Shown: piece by piece, positions 14,271-26,300 of the stretch
Numbering within the stretch: the first letter of the stretch is position 1
Layout of the letters: each line of letters opens with the position of its first letter
From: Lingula anatina
Taxonomy: Eukaryota > Brachiopoda > Lingulata > Lingulida > Lingulidae
NCBI RefSeq assembly: GCF_001039355.2
Contig: NW_019775491.1
Span: forward strand, 987,740 to 1,051,739
Reading direction: 5' to 3'
DNA length: 64,000 nt
Program-made: the position numbers and the translations under genes
Notes under the pieces: model-generated
Databases searched by the model: none
What the model saw: only the letters and a program-made list of their open reading frames with translations
What the model was told of the DNA's origin: nothing

Positions 14271-14306
14271 AGGACCCAACATAACAAGCTTGTTATGTTG
14301 GGTCCT
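14271..14306. repeat. Perfect 36-bp palindrome
   Basis: AGGACCCAACATAACAAG is followed immediately by its exact reverse complement, with no spacer. It could extrude as a cruciform or be the end-joined remnant of terminal inverted repeats. Confidence 0.95.
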
Positions 14307-17300
14307 AGATAAAACATAAGTACCTTTTTGGAATATGTTCTATTACATAAAGTAAAAAAAAAAACCTACAATTTTTTTTCTACTTCTTGTGAATGCATGA
14401 TGCAAGTGAGTGTCAACTGCTTGCTGCATTACACAATTGAAGAGTGATAAAGACAAGAAGAAAAAGAACAGAGAAGTATCTCCATCCCAGCAAGCTTGCC
14501 ACAATATAATGGTAAAGATTCAGAGAAATAATGGCATTGGATTATACTGGGCCCCTTGTCAATAAGAGGGGAATAATAATGAGATACAACTCTTTTATCT
14601 GCAAATGCAACTGGTGCTCCAGAATAGGACTATAAAGACCCAGCAGTAAGTACAACCTAACAAGACATTAGAACTAAGACTGATGTCTTATCAAAAAGGT
14701 GGTATTGTAAATCATCACATGACCACTCTCTTCTATGTACCTTGAGAAATGTTGGGTGACTTAACAATATGAACCTTTTCACACGCCACTAGAATTTTAT
14801 CTTTTAACATTTCTGTAATAACACAGTTCATGTGTTTGAACACACTCATTATGACTAGGGATAGAAATTACAACAATTTGCATTGCTTTACTCATAATTT
14901 TAAACTTTAACCTTACTAAGGCATTAGAGTTGCTGGAAAAATATTGAAGATGACAGAAAAGCAAGTAAATACAACACATTGAATATTTTATATTACTTTT
15001 CTGACTTTAGTCAGCCTATTAGGTACACTTACAGTATAAAAAAAATACGAGCAGCTCTGAGAATCATGTACAAGGTAGCAAATTGAATCACCTGATAACA
15101 TTTTCCTTTTCTGCCTGCATTACAATAGTTCTGTGATCTATTCACATATGCAGTGGTGGTTTTTAACTAGATCAGTACTGTTTTGTTTTTTTAAGTTATG
15201 AAAAAGAGCATCTACTAAAGTAGCACATATCTCTTGGAGAAGGAAATGGTGAAATTAAAGAGTACTTGTCAATAATTCCTGTGATTAAAAAACTCGAGAC
15301 CAAATGTAGTTGAAAATGTTTGATCATTACCTTGCAGGTAACAGAAGCGTATACTTTTTCTGGACAGAATTCAAAGAGATATATGCTGACAATATTTAAG
15401 ACCACAAGAGGACACTTAAGATATTTGGATGGGCTTAAAAGAGAAAGGAAAAACTATTGATCAACAGAGTGTGTTTTTGAATGGCTTTACCAGACAACTA
15501 GACTCCATTCATCTAGAACTAAATTGTTACAGCAAGGACCACATTACACTTGTGACAGAATGTCACTTATTTCCCTTGGGATTAAGACTTTTATTCAATC
15601 TTCGACTTATTAGGCTTATGGAAGAAATTTAAAGATGTATTATAATGGCAACAGTTAATCTTGAACGTGAACAGAGAAGAAATTTGAAATTAAAAAAATC
15701 TTACAAGATTTAATCATTTTTTTTGATAATTTAATGACATATTAAATATTGGAAATATTATTAACAAAGTGCCGCAAAGGAATTTGACAGACAGCAGAGG
15801 CAAAATGAAAATTTAAATAAACCATGCAGTCAAGTATTAGGATTTCAAATATCATAACATTGTGATAATGGGCACAAAATTCCTCTCTTTGTACAGCTTT
15901 TCGCATACCAAGAGTAGGCAAACGCTTATAGAACAGGTGGTAGTAGAAATTAATTTTACAGTAACCACAACAAAAACAAAGAAATGGAAGGAAAAGTTAG
16001 ACATGCAAGAGGGTCTCTCTTTTAATGGCCCACAAGAGGCTCATCTGAGATAGAACAAGAGTATACATGCTCAGTGAGCATACTTGGCTATAGCATTACT
16101 TACATGTAGCAATGAGAACTGGAACATTACTTTTTTGATTGTAGCAGTTATGGATAACCAACATGATGCATTTCTTTTGGACATCATTTTGTGAGTTTGC
16201 CTGTAGTTGACTGCACCTTAGTGCTAACTAAGATCAAAAACAGCGATGTTTTTACTAAACAAGGGAAACGTGCTACAATAGCAATAGAATATGCAGAAAG
16301 ATAAGAAAGAGACAAAAAACAGAAGAAGTGGAAAAAAAGACTGATATAGACCAAGACCCAGGAGAACACTGGATCTTGGAACAATGATCCAACAATGTAA
16401 AGGGTCTTACTTTTAGCAATAAAACCAATATTCAATCTTAAGACAAATGAAGAAAAAAAAATGCATAGCATAGACTTCAAAGCTTCCTACCATGCATATC
16501 ATCCTAAGATCAAAACTGTTGATATACTTGATCCAGACTGTGTCATCCCAAAAATCTGTGGTAGCACAGCTGTAATTTAGATCAGAAGTTAGCTCAATTT
16601 GCTTCTTTGTCTTTATAGACACGTACTGAAGTATAAAAATTAATAAAATAAAAAAAAAAACGTAAAGAACTTCTGATCATAACATTTGAAATGAAAGAGA
16701 CAAAAATGAAAATTGAAACATTCTGAAAATGAGTATAATTGCATGCAGGGATTTGTGAGGACAAAAGAGATTAATTAGGAATAACCAATGATCTTTTTAA
16801 ATCATCCGTTTTTCGAACAAGTCTGCATAGTAAGACTTTTCAGATGGCTGGTAACAATATGTTTAATATTATATTTGTCAAAGTTCAGTATATTTATATC
16901 TGTTATGATGGAAGAGACAATGTAGAGTTATTGCTTCCTAAGGAGTAGATCAAACTGTCTGAATAATAATATCCACACCAGATTCAGAATGCAACACAAT
17001 CATCTCCAGTCAAGATATAGGAAAATTAATATATGCAAACTACATGTAGTGTCTGCTGTCACATTAATTGGTGGAATTTAAAAAAAAAACTTCAACTGAT
17101 ACCATCCAGAGTAAAAAAAAAAACTTATAACACAGAACTATTATGTTCAACATTACACCACAAAACTGAATCAGTGCCACTCGATAGATGAACAAGGACT
17201 TATGTTGAAAACTAAACTGAGAACAATTCCCCAAAATTAAGAACTTATACAAATGCTCATTCCCAATTTGAAAAACTGGAAAAAATACAAACAACACCCC

Positions 17301-17720
17301 AAAATATTTCTTGATCATCAATAATTCTGTACCACTTACAAAATATGTAAAATTTGTAGTAATCATTTAATATATAGAGAAATGGGGAATGGGGGAAAGG
17401 GGAGAGCAATACAAAAAACAAAGTTTGTTGCCCTGTGGTAAAATGATTGGTAAAACAGGAAGGCAGCTGCAGAAATATGAACTTGTTCATTTAAGAACAT
17501 TGCTATGTTTGAAAAAATACATATAAAATGTATTTTTAAATTGAAAAATATAGAAAGGTCAATAAAACAGAAAAAATCATGACAATTCCTAAGCAACTAT
17601 TCAACTGTATAATGCTTAGTGACTGCCAATTCATGTACCATAAAACTGAAAATTAAAGATCACTGAAAATAATGTTATTACGTATATAAATTACCCTATT
17701 TAGATAAACCAATTGTACTA

Positions 17721-17917
17721 GCTGGATCTGTGGGCGAGTCTCACCAGTGCATTCAGCGTAATCAGCTTAATTGTCTGACATGCCCTCCTCGAGTGAAAAG
17801 CTTCCGAGAGTTGGCAGACATGATGGTCAATTACGCCCTTGATGGTAGAGGAGGTGTGTCAGACAATTAAGCTGATTACATTGAATGCACTTCAGCAAGA
17901 ATCCCCCCAGAGTTGGT
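17721..17917. mobile_element. Palindromic MITE, divergent member of the family at 38.4 and 58.9 kb
   Basis: A stem of about 45 bp at roughly 17746-17790 is complementary to 17848-17893; both arms carry CAGCTTAATTGTCTGAC or its complement. The outer parts (a GTGGG-GAGTCTCAC-like left side and a CCCCCCAGAGTTGG right side) resemble the two near-identical elements at 38416-38621 and 58864-59068, so this looks like an older or different subfamily member. It does not code. Confidence 0.65.
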
Positions 17918-18103
17918 ATGTTGGGTTACTCTGAATGCTCCCTATCACATCACTGGGGAATTCTGTCCTATCTGATTGAACTGGTCAAGAAGAACTGAAT
18001 GTAAAGCAATAGCCTACCCAATGAGCCTCATTTCAATTACAGACAGTATGTGACACACTAGCAAACAGGATCCTGTACCCGTATATAGTCTTAACTCATT
18101 TGG

Positions 18104-18300
18104 GGATTCGTGAATCCCTGGATTGACCATGAATCGGCTACGAATCAGTCACGAATATTCGCCAAAGCTTGTACGAAGCAAGTAAGAACTATCTATGAAT
18201 TCACGATAGCATATGAATTAGCCACAAATCCGCTACGTATCTCCCGAACCTATCATGAATCAGCTACGATTGCCAGACAGTTGGGTATATAAGGAGTTTA
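18104..18300. repeat. Degenerate CTACGAATC / ATGAATC repeat patch
   Basis: Variants of a 12-15-base unit built on ATGAATC-GCTACGAAT recur in irregular spacing, with stray copies near 18333-18360 and 18525-18550. One forward frame is open for 60 codons and reads as repeated ESATN/ELATN-like peptides. There is no start context, no splice signals and no family resemblance, so I treat it as a decayed minisatellite or transposon interior. A run of 17 C stands at 18458-18474. Confidence 0.5.
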
Positions 18301-19179
18301 ACATTAATTTCAGGTCATTAGCTGCTGACGACTGTGTCACGAAATCCATGAATTAGCAAGATGCCAAGAAAACCTGCAGGAAAGGGCAAGGAGAGAGGTA
18401 AGGCAAGCAAGCGAATCAGGGAAGATTTTACAGCAGGCTCCCCACCTAGAGAAGCAACCCCCCCCCCCCCCCCCTGTAACTAAATCATAGAGCGTATCGA
18501 ATAAGGCCAGAAAATTTGCAAAATCTCACGAATCCTAATGAATCCTGAAATTTGTCAATTCCTGGCAATTTGTGGTCTGTGTGAAATAGGGGCAACACTG
18601 GCCACCATGAAGAAACCTGCAGAAATCCAGTCCACTACCCATGCAATACTTCACACCATGACTTCAATACCATATTTGATGTCTATAATAAGACAACAGT
18701 AACCCCCACGTTGACATATTGGTGTTTATGTCAGCCTATTTATATGAATTTGAAAGATCCAATCTTCATCAACAAGAACATATGAGACCATTAGATTATC
18801 AAATGCCAATGGATTATTCAGAAAACTAGTTTGATCTTTTACAGCATTCCTGCTGAAATGGCAGATCAAGTCTTTTTGTTGTTTTACAAAAACATAATAT
18901 TGAATGTCAAGTCAACATTCAATTCAAAAGGATGGAAAATATTCCATTTTATGCGAAACATAATTGTGGCCAACGGAGTGTGGCTCTGCAATTCTTTTAC
19001 TTAGCAGTTGCTTTCATAATAATAATAATAATACTTAATACTTTTACAGAGGCACATTAAAAGTACTGGTATGTACTACCAACCTGTTATGTGTTTGAAA
19101 GTGGAACAACATAACACTATTCACAAACAGCTATGAACAGAAACAACAAAAGCAGGGCAGTTCTGATGGAGCCAAAATG

Positions 19180-19464
19180 CAGGCCTACCCAACTACCAGA
19201 CTGGGCACATACCGGGGGTAAGGATCCTGAATTAACGGGTATTTCGGACCACACTACCCGTTTTCAAGGAGTGTGTCAGATCACATTTCGGAGTGTCATA
19301 CCCCAGAACAAATTTTGTAGGACGACCGCGGGCTCATCCTGTCGGTGTTCTGACTGATACTCCGAAATGCGATTTGACACACACCTTGAAAACGGGGAGT
19401 GTGGTCTGGTATACCGGTTAATTCAGGATCCTTATGTGCCGGGTCTGGTAGTTGTGTAGGCCTG
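19180..19464. mobile_element. 285-bp inverted-repeat element (MITE)
   Basis: The left arm (19180-19300, starting CAGGCCTACCCAACTACCAG) is nearly complementary over about 110 bases to the right arm (19352-19464, ending GTAGTTGTGTAGGCCTG). Both arms carry the complementary pairs GGATCCTGAATTAAC / GTTAATTCAGGATCC. The loop is about 50 bases. An open frame of 74 codons crosses it but follows from the palindrome and is not convincing. Confidence 0.85.
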
Positions 19465-19947
19465 AAATGTGACTGACCATTATAAAATACATAGCTGTGA
19501 GTGAAGTAATGGCTTGTGAAAGTAGTGGGAAAAGCTTTTAAACAATAATTTCTTCAGTTGACCCTGAAAATGGGTAGAGGTCTAAGTTGGAATCTTTGTT
19601 AAAAGTGTAGGGCTAACTAGAAGAAAATAAACTATACATATTGCAAACATTCTTATATGTAAATTTCAAAAATGTTCTTTTTTTTAAATTGCTACTCAGA
19701 TCTTTGTTGTAGTTCTTATTTTGAAATACTCTTCCAGAATATTGATAAAAAAGAATTGCTTCCTTCCATTAATTTCATTCAGGCCTGCTCTATACCATTT
19801 TTGAAGTTGGGTCAACTACGAGGGTAAAAGTGTCCACTTTTTCTGAAAAAGTCACCCCCTGGCTACAGGCCTGTATGTCAATGTAGTTAAAGGAAAGTTC
19901 TTAAAAAAGTTCATTAGTCTGGTAATTATCCATGAATTTTTAGAATT

Positions 19948-20099
19948 AATAGTGTCACAGACAACGCTTTTTACCGTCAAATTAAAAACTAGTCATCGAA
20001 TACTTCTCAGATCATCAGGGCATGACCAGTTTGTCCTGAGGAAGGCTCTTGAGTAAAGCTGAAAATTTGACGGTAAAAAGCGTTGTCTGTGACACTATT
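19948..20099. mobile_element. 150-bp MITE with 37-bp perfect terminal repeats
   Basis: The ends read ATAGTGTCACAGACAACG... and its complement ...CGTTGTCTGTGACACTAT. The match runs about 37 bases (19948-19984 against 20063-20099). The interior is about 80 bases with no coding potential. The near-identity of the arms suggests a fairly recent insertion. Confidence 0.85.
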
Positions 20100-20103
20100 T
20101 ATT
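20098..20103 (-). terminator. Candidate poly(A) signal of the LOTUS/RRM/Tudor gene
   Basis: AATAAA on the minus strand lies about 215 bases after the stop codon at 20318-20320. Another AATAAA overlaps that stop codon itself (forward 20317-20322). Confidence 0.45.
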
Positions 20104-20317
20104 CTAGTTAAAGGAAAGTCTACCTAAATGTATTATTAACTAGGTTCATTAACTATGTTTGTAACTTAAGTGTCACGTTTTTAAATTCCCACCTATTTTT
20201 CAGCAAATTTCATTCCAAAGATAAAAACCTAAAAGAAGCCGTTAAAGCTCCTACTCGCTGCAAATCTGTATCTTATACATCTGGCTAGCACACACCATGA
20301 AAGCAAACTGTTAACAT

Positions 20318-23300
20318 TTATTCCCATAAGGACACCACTGGCACGCCCTCCTAAAAAGAAAGATGAAAACTGCATTGAGTGAAAAAAAGGACAAAAAAAT
20401 GCCAGAAATAATCACTCTAATACTTTACAGTGATAATTTTTTGTTGTTGCAGCTGAACTCTAAATGATTTTAATCAGGTTTTTGAAAAGTTAAGAGAAAA
20501 AATTAGGACTCAGAAAAGTAATATTCACTCATAAAATAGGACCAAATTTAATCAAACAAACACATTCCATGCTAAACTTCATAGTGTTTTTTGGACTATA
20601 ATGTCTTATAATATTTTGCATTGAATTTCTAGACAATATGGCAAATAGCAACTTACTTCAATCCTTAGCACCTCTGCCTCCACTTTACTTCCACTCACTG
20701 GGGCTATGCCACTGCCTGCAAAACATATCATTACAATAAGACAATATATTTGTAATATATTCTTTTTAACTGACTGTTATGAAATATTCTGAAAATATAT
20801 GTGAAAAATTTTCATAATAAAGCAATTTAGACATGAATAAAATGAAATGAGAATTGAAGTCTGGCAAGGTTAATATATTTTTCCAAAATCAGTTAAAGAC
20901 ACCAATTTGATAGAGATTTTACCCCATGTAAATGCCCTTGCCAAAGCAGCTGGTTCCTCCCACAATTCATCAGGTACCTGGCAGGTTTGGTTTACAAGGA
21001 CAGAGTGGGAGAATCCATAGTCACAGCAGAATACAATCAGGTTAGGGCCATCATTACGAACTACCCATGCCCTAGAACAAATGTTCAAATAAAAATAATT
21101 CAAATTCATGATAGTTGTCTTAATACTTTGTGAATACTATTATTAACTATTATGTTATTGCTATGGTTGACAAATTAAGGGACTTAGTGCATATTGTTCA
21201 ATCACCAGATTAGATCTCAGTCCTCTAGCCAGCAATTTGAAATGGGAGGAAGGAGGTCTTTTTCCAAACATTTCCGGACATTTCCCATCAAAAAGGACAG
21301 TTCATTCAAACTCCCTGAACCCCTCCCCTCTCCTTCGCTACGGGGCTGGATCTTTTTATGCCAAAGTACATTGTTGTTTTATAATTAGGTTTTTGTAACC
21401 TATATATAACTTATTAGGAAAAACACCTAACTTAAACTGACAACATAAGGAGGAGACCCTGCTGAGACCAAAGAACAATGGTGTGCACTACTGCTACCAT
21501 GGTTAAAACACATGATATTTAATCCAAAACATTTAAAATGTACTTGCTAAGACTGTATAGTACCTTCAATCAACAAATTCCTTTTAAGCGGTTTTCTTAA
21601 TTGGAGGTAATGAGTGAGTAGTGGGACAAATACTCATTTTAATGAAAACAAGACTAAACCGTGACTCAGACCAAGGAGAGTGACTTTTCAAATACCACTC
21701 ACCTGTACCACTCCTCATCAATGCACACACCAACCTCCTTACAACTGCTAGTAACAGGTACTTTGTTTTGAATACCTTTAATAGCTCTGTTCATTTCATG
21801 CAGCTGTTCAGCACATTTTAACTGGAATTTTGAGAAAAGTTTACCTATGCTAATCAGATGAAAAAGAACAAATAATTTTGTTGATTCAGTTCGAATTTAC
21901 ACGAAGCAATTAGATATCAGGCGTTCTTTCATCTTTTTAACAAGACCTATCATAGTTAAAGGAAGTAATAGGTAGTATACTGTAAAAGAGGATGAAAGTT
22001 ACATACAGTATTCACGTTAATTTTCAATGCTAATAAAGTAAGAGTTTAATCTTTAATGGATAAAATAAGAGATCACTTTCATTACACTTACTTGTATATT
22101 AGTGATAAACCCATAGAAGTATTTTTTGTCTACTGTGTGTGTGATAAATATTTCTATAGTCTCAGGTAACTGATCTGTGTTCCCAAGATAGGCAGCGACA
22201 TGTTTAAAGATCTCTCTCTCCTCTTTCAGACTGACTGGCATGGCAGCAGGAACAGGGGATCCATAAGCCTCATGAGCTGGAACTAACTCCATGGGAGATA
22301 ATGCTGGTGTCGATCTGCCGTTATCAACTGCTGAATCCCATTCTTCATCTTCTTGCTGTGAAGGCCTCCCTGAATGCTGGTCACCTTTCATGTGCTCTTG
22401 CTGTGGTGCTTTCCTTCCATCCTTTTTACCAGATCTTGGAGGACTCTTGACATTTTTCTGCTGTTGTTCTTGTTGTTTGCAATTCTTACTCTGATTGTCT
22501 TTATCCTGTGGCTTAGATTGACCTTTCTCTTGTGGCTTAAACTGCCCTTTTATCTGTGGGTTTGATTGCCCTTTCTCTTGTGGCTCAGACTGCTCTTTCT
22601 CCTGAGACTTGGACTGCCCTTTCTCCAAGGACTTTGACTGTCCCTTTCCATCAAACTTTCCTTTTCTTGGTTGATGTTTCTTGTCCTGGTTTGAGTGGCT
22701 CTTTTGAACATCAGGCTGCTGTTGTTGCCTTCTTAGCTGTCCATGAGAATTGTGCAGAAACTGTACTAGGTCTCTTTGCTCATTTTGCAGAATGTCACCA
22801 TTTTCCAAAAAGCTTCTTTGCATTCTTAGATTCTGAAGTTCTTGAGGATTGAAAAGGGGCTGTATCTTTGCATTTTTTGTTATTTCTGCAAGGACAAATT
22901 CATGACATGGTTATTTACTCCTTGCTGTCTTTATGAGAGATTATCAAATTTTCAGTTATCCAAAAATATACAATCACCAAAAATCAACTATCATAAACCA
23001 ATAAATTTTGCACTGTTTCTCAGCAAAAATAATCATTCCAAACCATTAGTACACAGACTGGCCCCATTTAGTTATGAATCACTAGCAACTCAAAGAAAAA
23101 TTCTAATTAGTGTATATTTTTCAGAGATCTTAAGAAAATTTAAACACATGAACAACTCCATAATCTTGAAAGGTAAATGATATCTTTAATATCAAGTTAC
23201 TAGAGTGGCAAAAAATGTTCACGACTACAAATTTTGCTCCAATGCCACAGAAAGACTACTGAAAGACTACTGTCACTGTACATAAATATGCTTAACCCAC

Positions 23301-26300
23301 TCTAAAAGTTATTTTAAAAAAGCCTTCTTTTAAAACCCTTCATACCTGTCTCCTTTAGGAACTTATTTGCAAAATCCAAGTGCAAAATCTTTCCCTTGAA
23401 TTCTGTGCCATTGAGGCTGTGTATTGCACTTGCAGCTGCTTGAGCATTGGGAACAGTGACAATGGCATAATATCTGCAATTAACATTGGCAAAATTATGT
23501 ATATATAATATTCAAAACATCACTATGTACAGATGCTGGCGCAGGAAAAAATACAAAGTATAATGCACATCAACATAATATACTAGTAATCAGTGATTTA
23601 ATCAATAATACATAATACCACTTTTCCTCATAGTTCATCGCTTGATCGAAAATACCACTTTTTAATGCAGTATATATCAATTACTAAGCTCTAATGTCTA
23701 GTTGGAGGAATCACAATTGCAACAATACTCTTTAGTATCCTTGTATTTCAAGTATTATTAATGATAGTTACATGTAGCAATTGACCTCAACAAGAAAATC
23801 AAGTACACTATATAAAATAAACTGTCCTGTGAAATTATGTTCATTCTCCAAGAATAACTGGAGAGCAGGGCTCAATAACTCTGAACAATCACTATATGGG
23901 ACAGCACGCAAACATTGTGATCAAAAGCTCCCTCCCCCCTGCTTTCAAGTTAGGCAACTGTGCCGGATTGCAATATTTGCGTATGGTCACAATATGCTAT
24001 GCTTTCGAGTTATCCAGCCCTGAGAAAATACAGCAAGGCACTAGGAAAGACTTAAAAGAAAGAATTTGCAATGCAATCTTTGTTTTAACCGTGTGGTTTG
24101 TGATCCATTTTGAACTGCAACTATAAATATAATGAATACAGGTTAAGAATTTTTAATAAAAATAAACAGTTAATAAATTACAAAATGAATAATTAATCAA
24201 ATAAAAAGCTTAGTCACCAACCATGCACAGTCAAAAGACCTGAAAACCAACAACAAACACAAACAGTGCAGACGGGTTACAACTGTGCCCATACCCAAGG
24301 TTTCTCACATCATCCATGCAGGTAGCACCAAAAGAACGCAGAAGGCTCAATAAATCACCCTATAACGTGAGAAAGTGAGATGCCAGTAAGATCTAGAGGT
24401 TACAATCATTCCTAGCAGAGGAAAAGGAAGAAAGCAATGAAGGCCATTTTGTTGACAATTGCAAACCACCAAAATTCCTTTTTTCACCCCCTGCTACCTA
24501 TCATTTGTCCATTGTGAACAGTTTATTGCATAACTGCCACTTATATAATAATAGAGAAATCTAAATGTAATTTAGTGGTTTGCAATGGTCCCCATAGAAA
24601 CGGCAGTCTCAAAGTCTACATCATGCACCTCTCCTCACTACTTCTGCTACTGGTTCTCACCTTTTAATTGGTTTTAATTCTGACACCATATAAATATTAC
24701 TTGCACCTTTATGAAATGTCATTAAAATGATATCACCCTGCAATAAAAATGGTATCTATCATTTAATTTTACCATTTCCTAGTACTAAATATGTTTACTA
24801 ATTTCACAAAAACCTGACCACATTTCAATATTAGAAAAAATAATAAACAAAAGTGGCTAAGATCAAGTCAGCTTCACAATGGTGGGTCTTCAGAAAATTC
24901 CACAATATGTGTATTACATGCATACATAACAATACTTAAATTCAAAAATGAATACACAAAAGTTAGTGTTAATACATTCACCTAAAGTTTAACCTTTTAC
25001 TTGTAGAACTAATAAAAAATTGTCATTGCAGAACCTTTAAATATGTGAGCCAACTTCAAACATTACTATAACTAAATTACTTCTGTGGATTAAAATGGCT
25101 AAATCAGAAAGTGTTTGTTTTAAAATGTTCGCAGTTTTGATTCAGATAAAAGCAATTACATTTCTACAACACACTGTATTTTACCTCAGTGCAAGATTCA
25201 GGGAGATTGGCAACCACTATCTGAGCCTCCCCCTTCTGACCTGAAAATCAATGATGTGGCAAATTTCATGAACAAGATATATTAAAAGATTAGATGAATC
25301 AAATGCATAGCATTTGAGTATTAAACACACAACAGTTAGCTGTACATAAAATGAGACTGATGTGCGACTTCCAACATGTGTTTCATTTTACAAGTGTGTG
25401 ATAAAGACTCTGTATGATGTTGTTTTCATTTGAGACTGCATACAAATCTTACCAGGAATACTCAAAGGGAGATCATCTGGCTTTTTATACCTCAACTTGA
25501 CTTGCCTATCTATGAACGTACGGTCATTTATGTCCTTGATTGCCCTCTGAGCTTCAGGCTCAGTAAAAAATGTGGCAAATGCAAATCTGAAATATTATAT
25601 TATATATTATACTACAGATAACAAAAACCATGTGGAAAAACCTCACAATGTCACTTTCAACATCCAGTTAATTACATGTACATGGGATGAAGACATCTAA
25701 TCAAAACATCCCGACTGATGTTCACAACAAGGTAATATCAAGGTAAAATTCAACTTTACATTGACAGATGACAAATTGACTATATTGACAATATTGACAA
25801 ATTGACCTTACTGAATTGACTATAGGAGAATACAATTATTGTCTGGAGTCAAATCAGGTACTTGTTTGCACCTATCCAGACAAAAAAAAAGCTTTTTTTT
25901 ATCACAATATATCAGTAAGATGATTTTTCTAGAATATTGAATAAAATATAGCGACTTAAAATATTAAGGCAAGATGCTTTTGCATCTCACTTAATAATTT
26001 GTATTATTATTTTTTAAATGCTGTAGAAAAAAAATTTACCTTTTCTTTGGACCACCATGTGGTTCTTGTTCAACGAGTTTGAACTCCCTTAGTCTATGTC
26101 CAGTAAACAGGGCTTCTATGTTTTCCTGGAATAAATAGTGTATGGTAATTTTAAAACTTCTTAAGCCTCACTTAAAATTAAATTGCCATAAAAAAGCAGC
26201 TTTGCACATCTTTACTTTGTTTTTCATCATTAATCTATCTCACCTTTGAAGCTTTGTATGATATGTTGCTTAGAATTGTTTCACAACCTGAAAATACAAA

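Larger units (their letters stand above)
13690..20080. other. Gene-free interval between convergent genes
   Basis: No coding exon is recognisable on either strand over about 6.4 kb. On the minus strand, an AATAAA (forward 13822-13827) sits where a minus-strand transcript could end just before the + gene's 3' end. This would fit a very long 3' UTR of the LOTUS/RRM/Tudor gene or a separate non-coding transcript. A nearer poly(A) signal for that gene exists at 20098-20103. Inverted-repeat elements at 14.3, 17.7, 19.2 and 20.0 kb are listed separately. Confidence 0.5.

Noticed and set aside
19133-19357. Plus frame of 74 codons
   Set aside because: It falls inside the 285-bp inverted-repeat element and is explained by it.
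22556-22852. Plus-strand frame of 98 codons
   Set aside because: Antisense to the repetitive exon 11 of the LOTUS/RRM/Tudor gene; it stays open because of the repeat.
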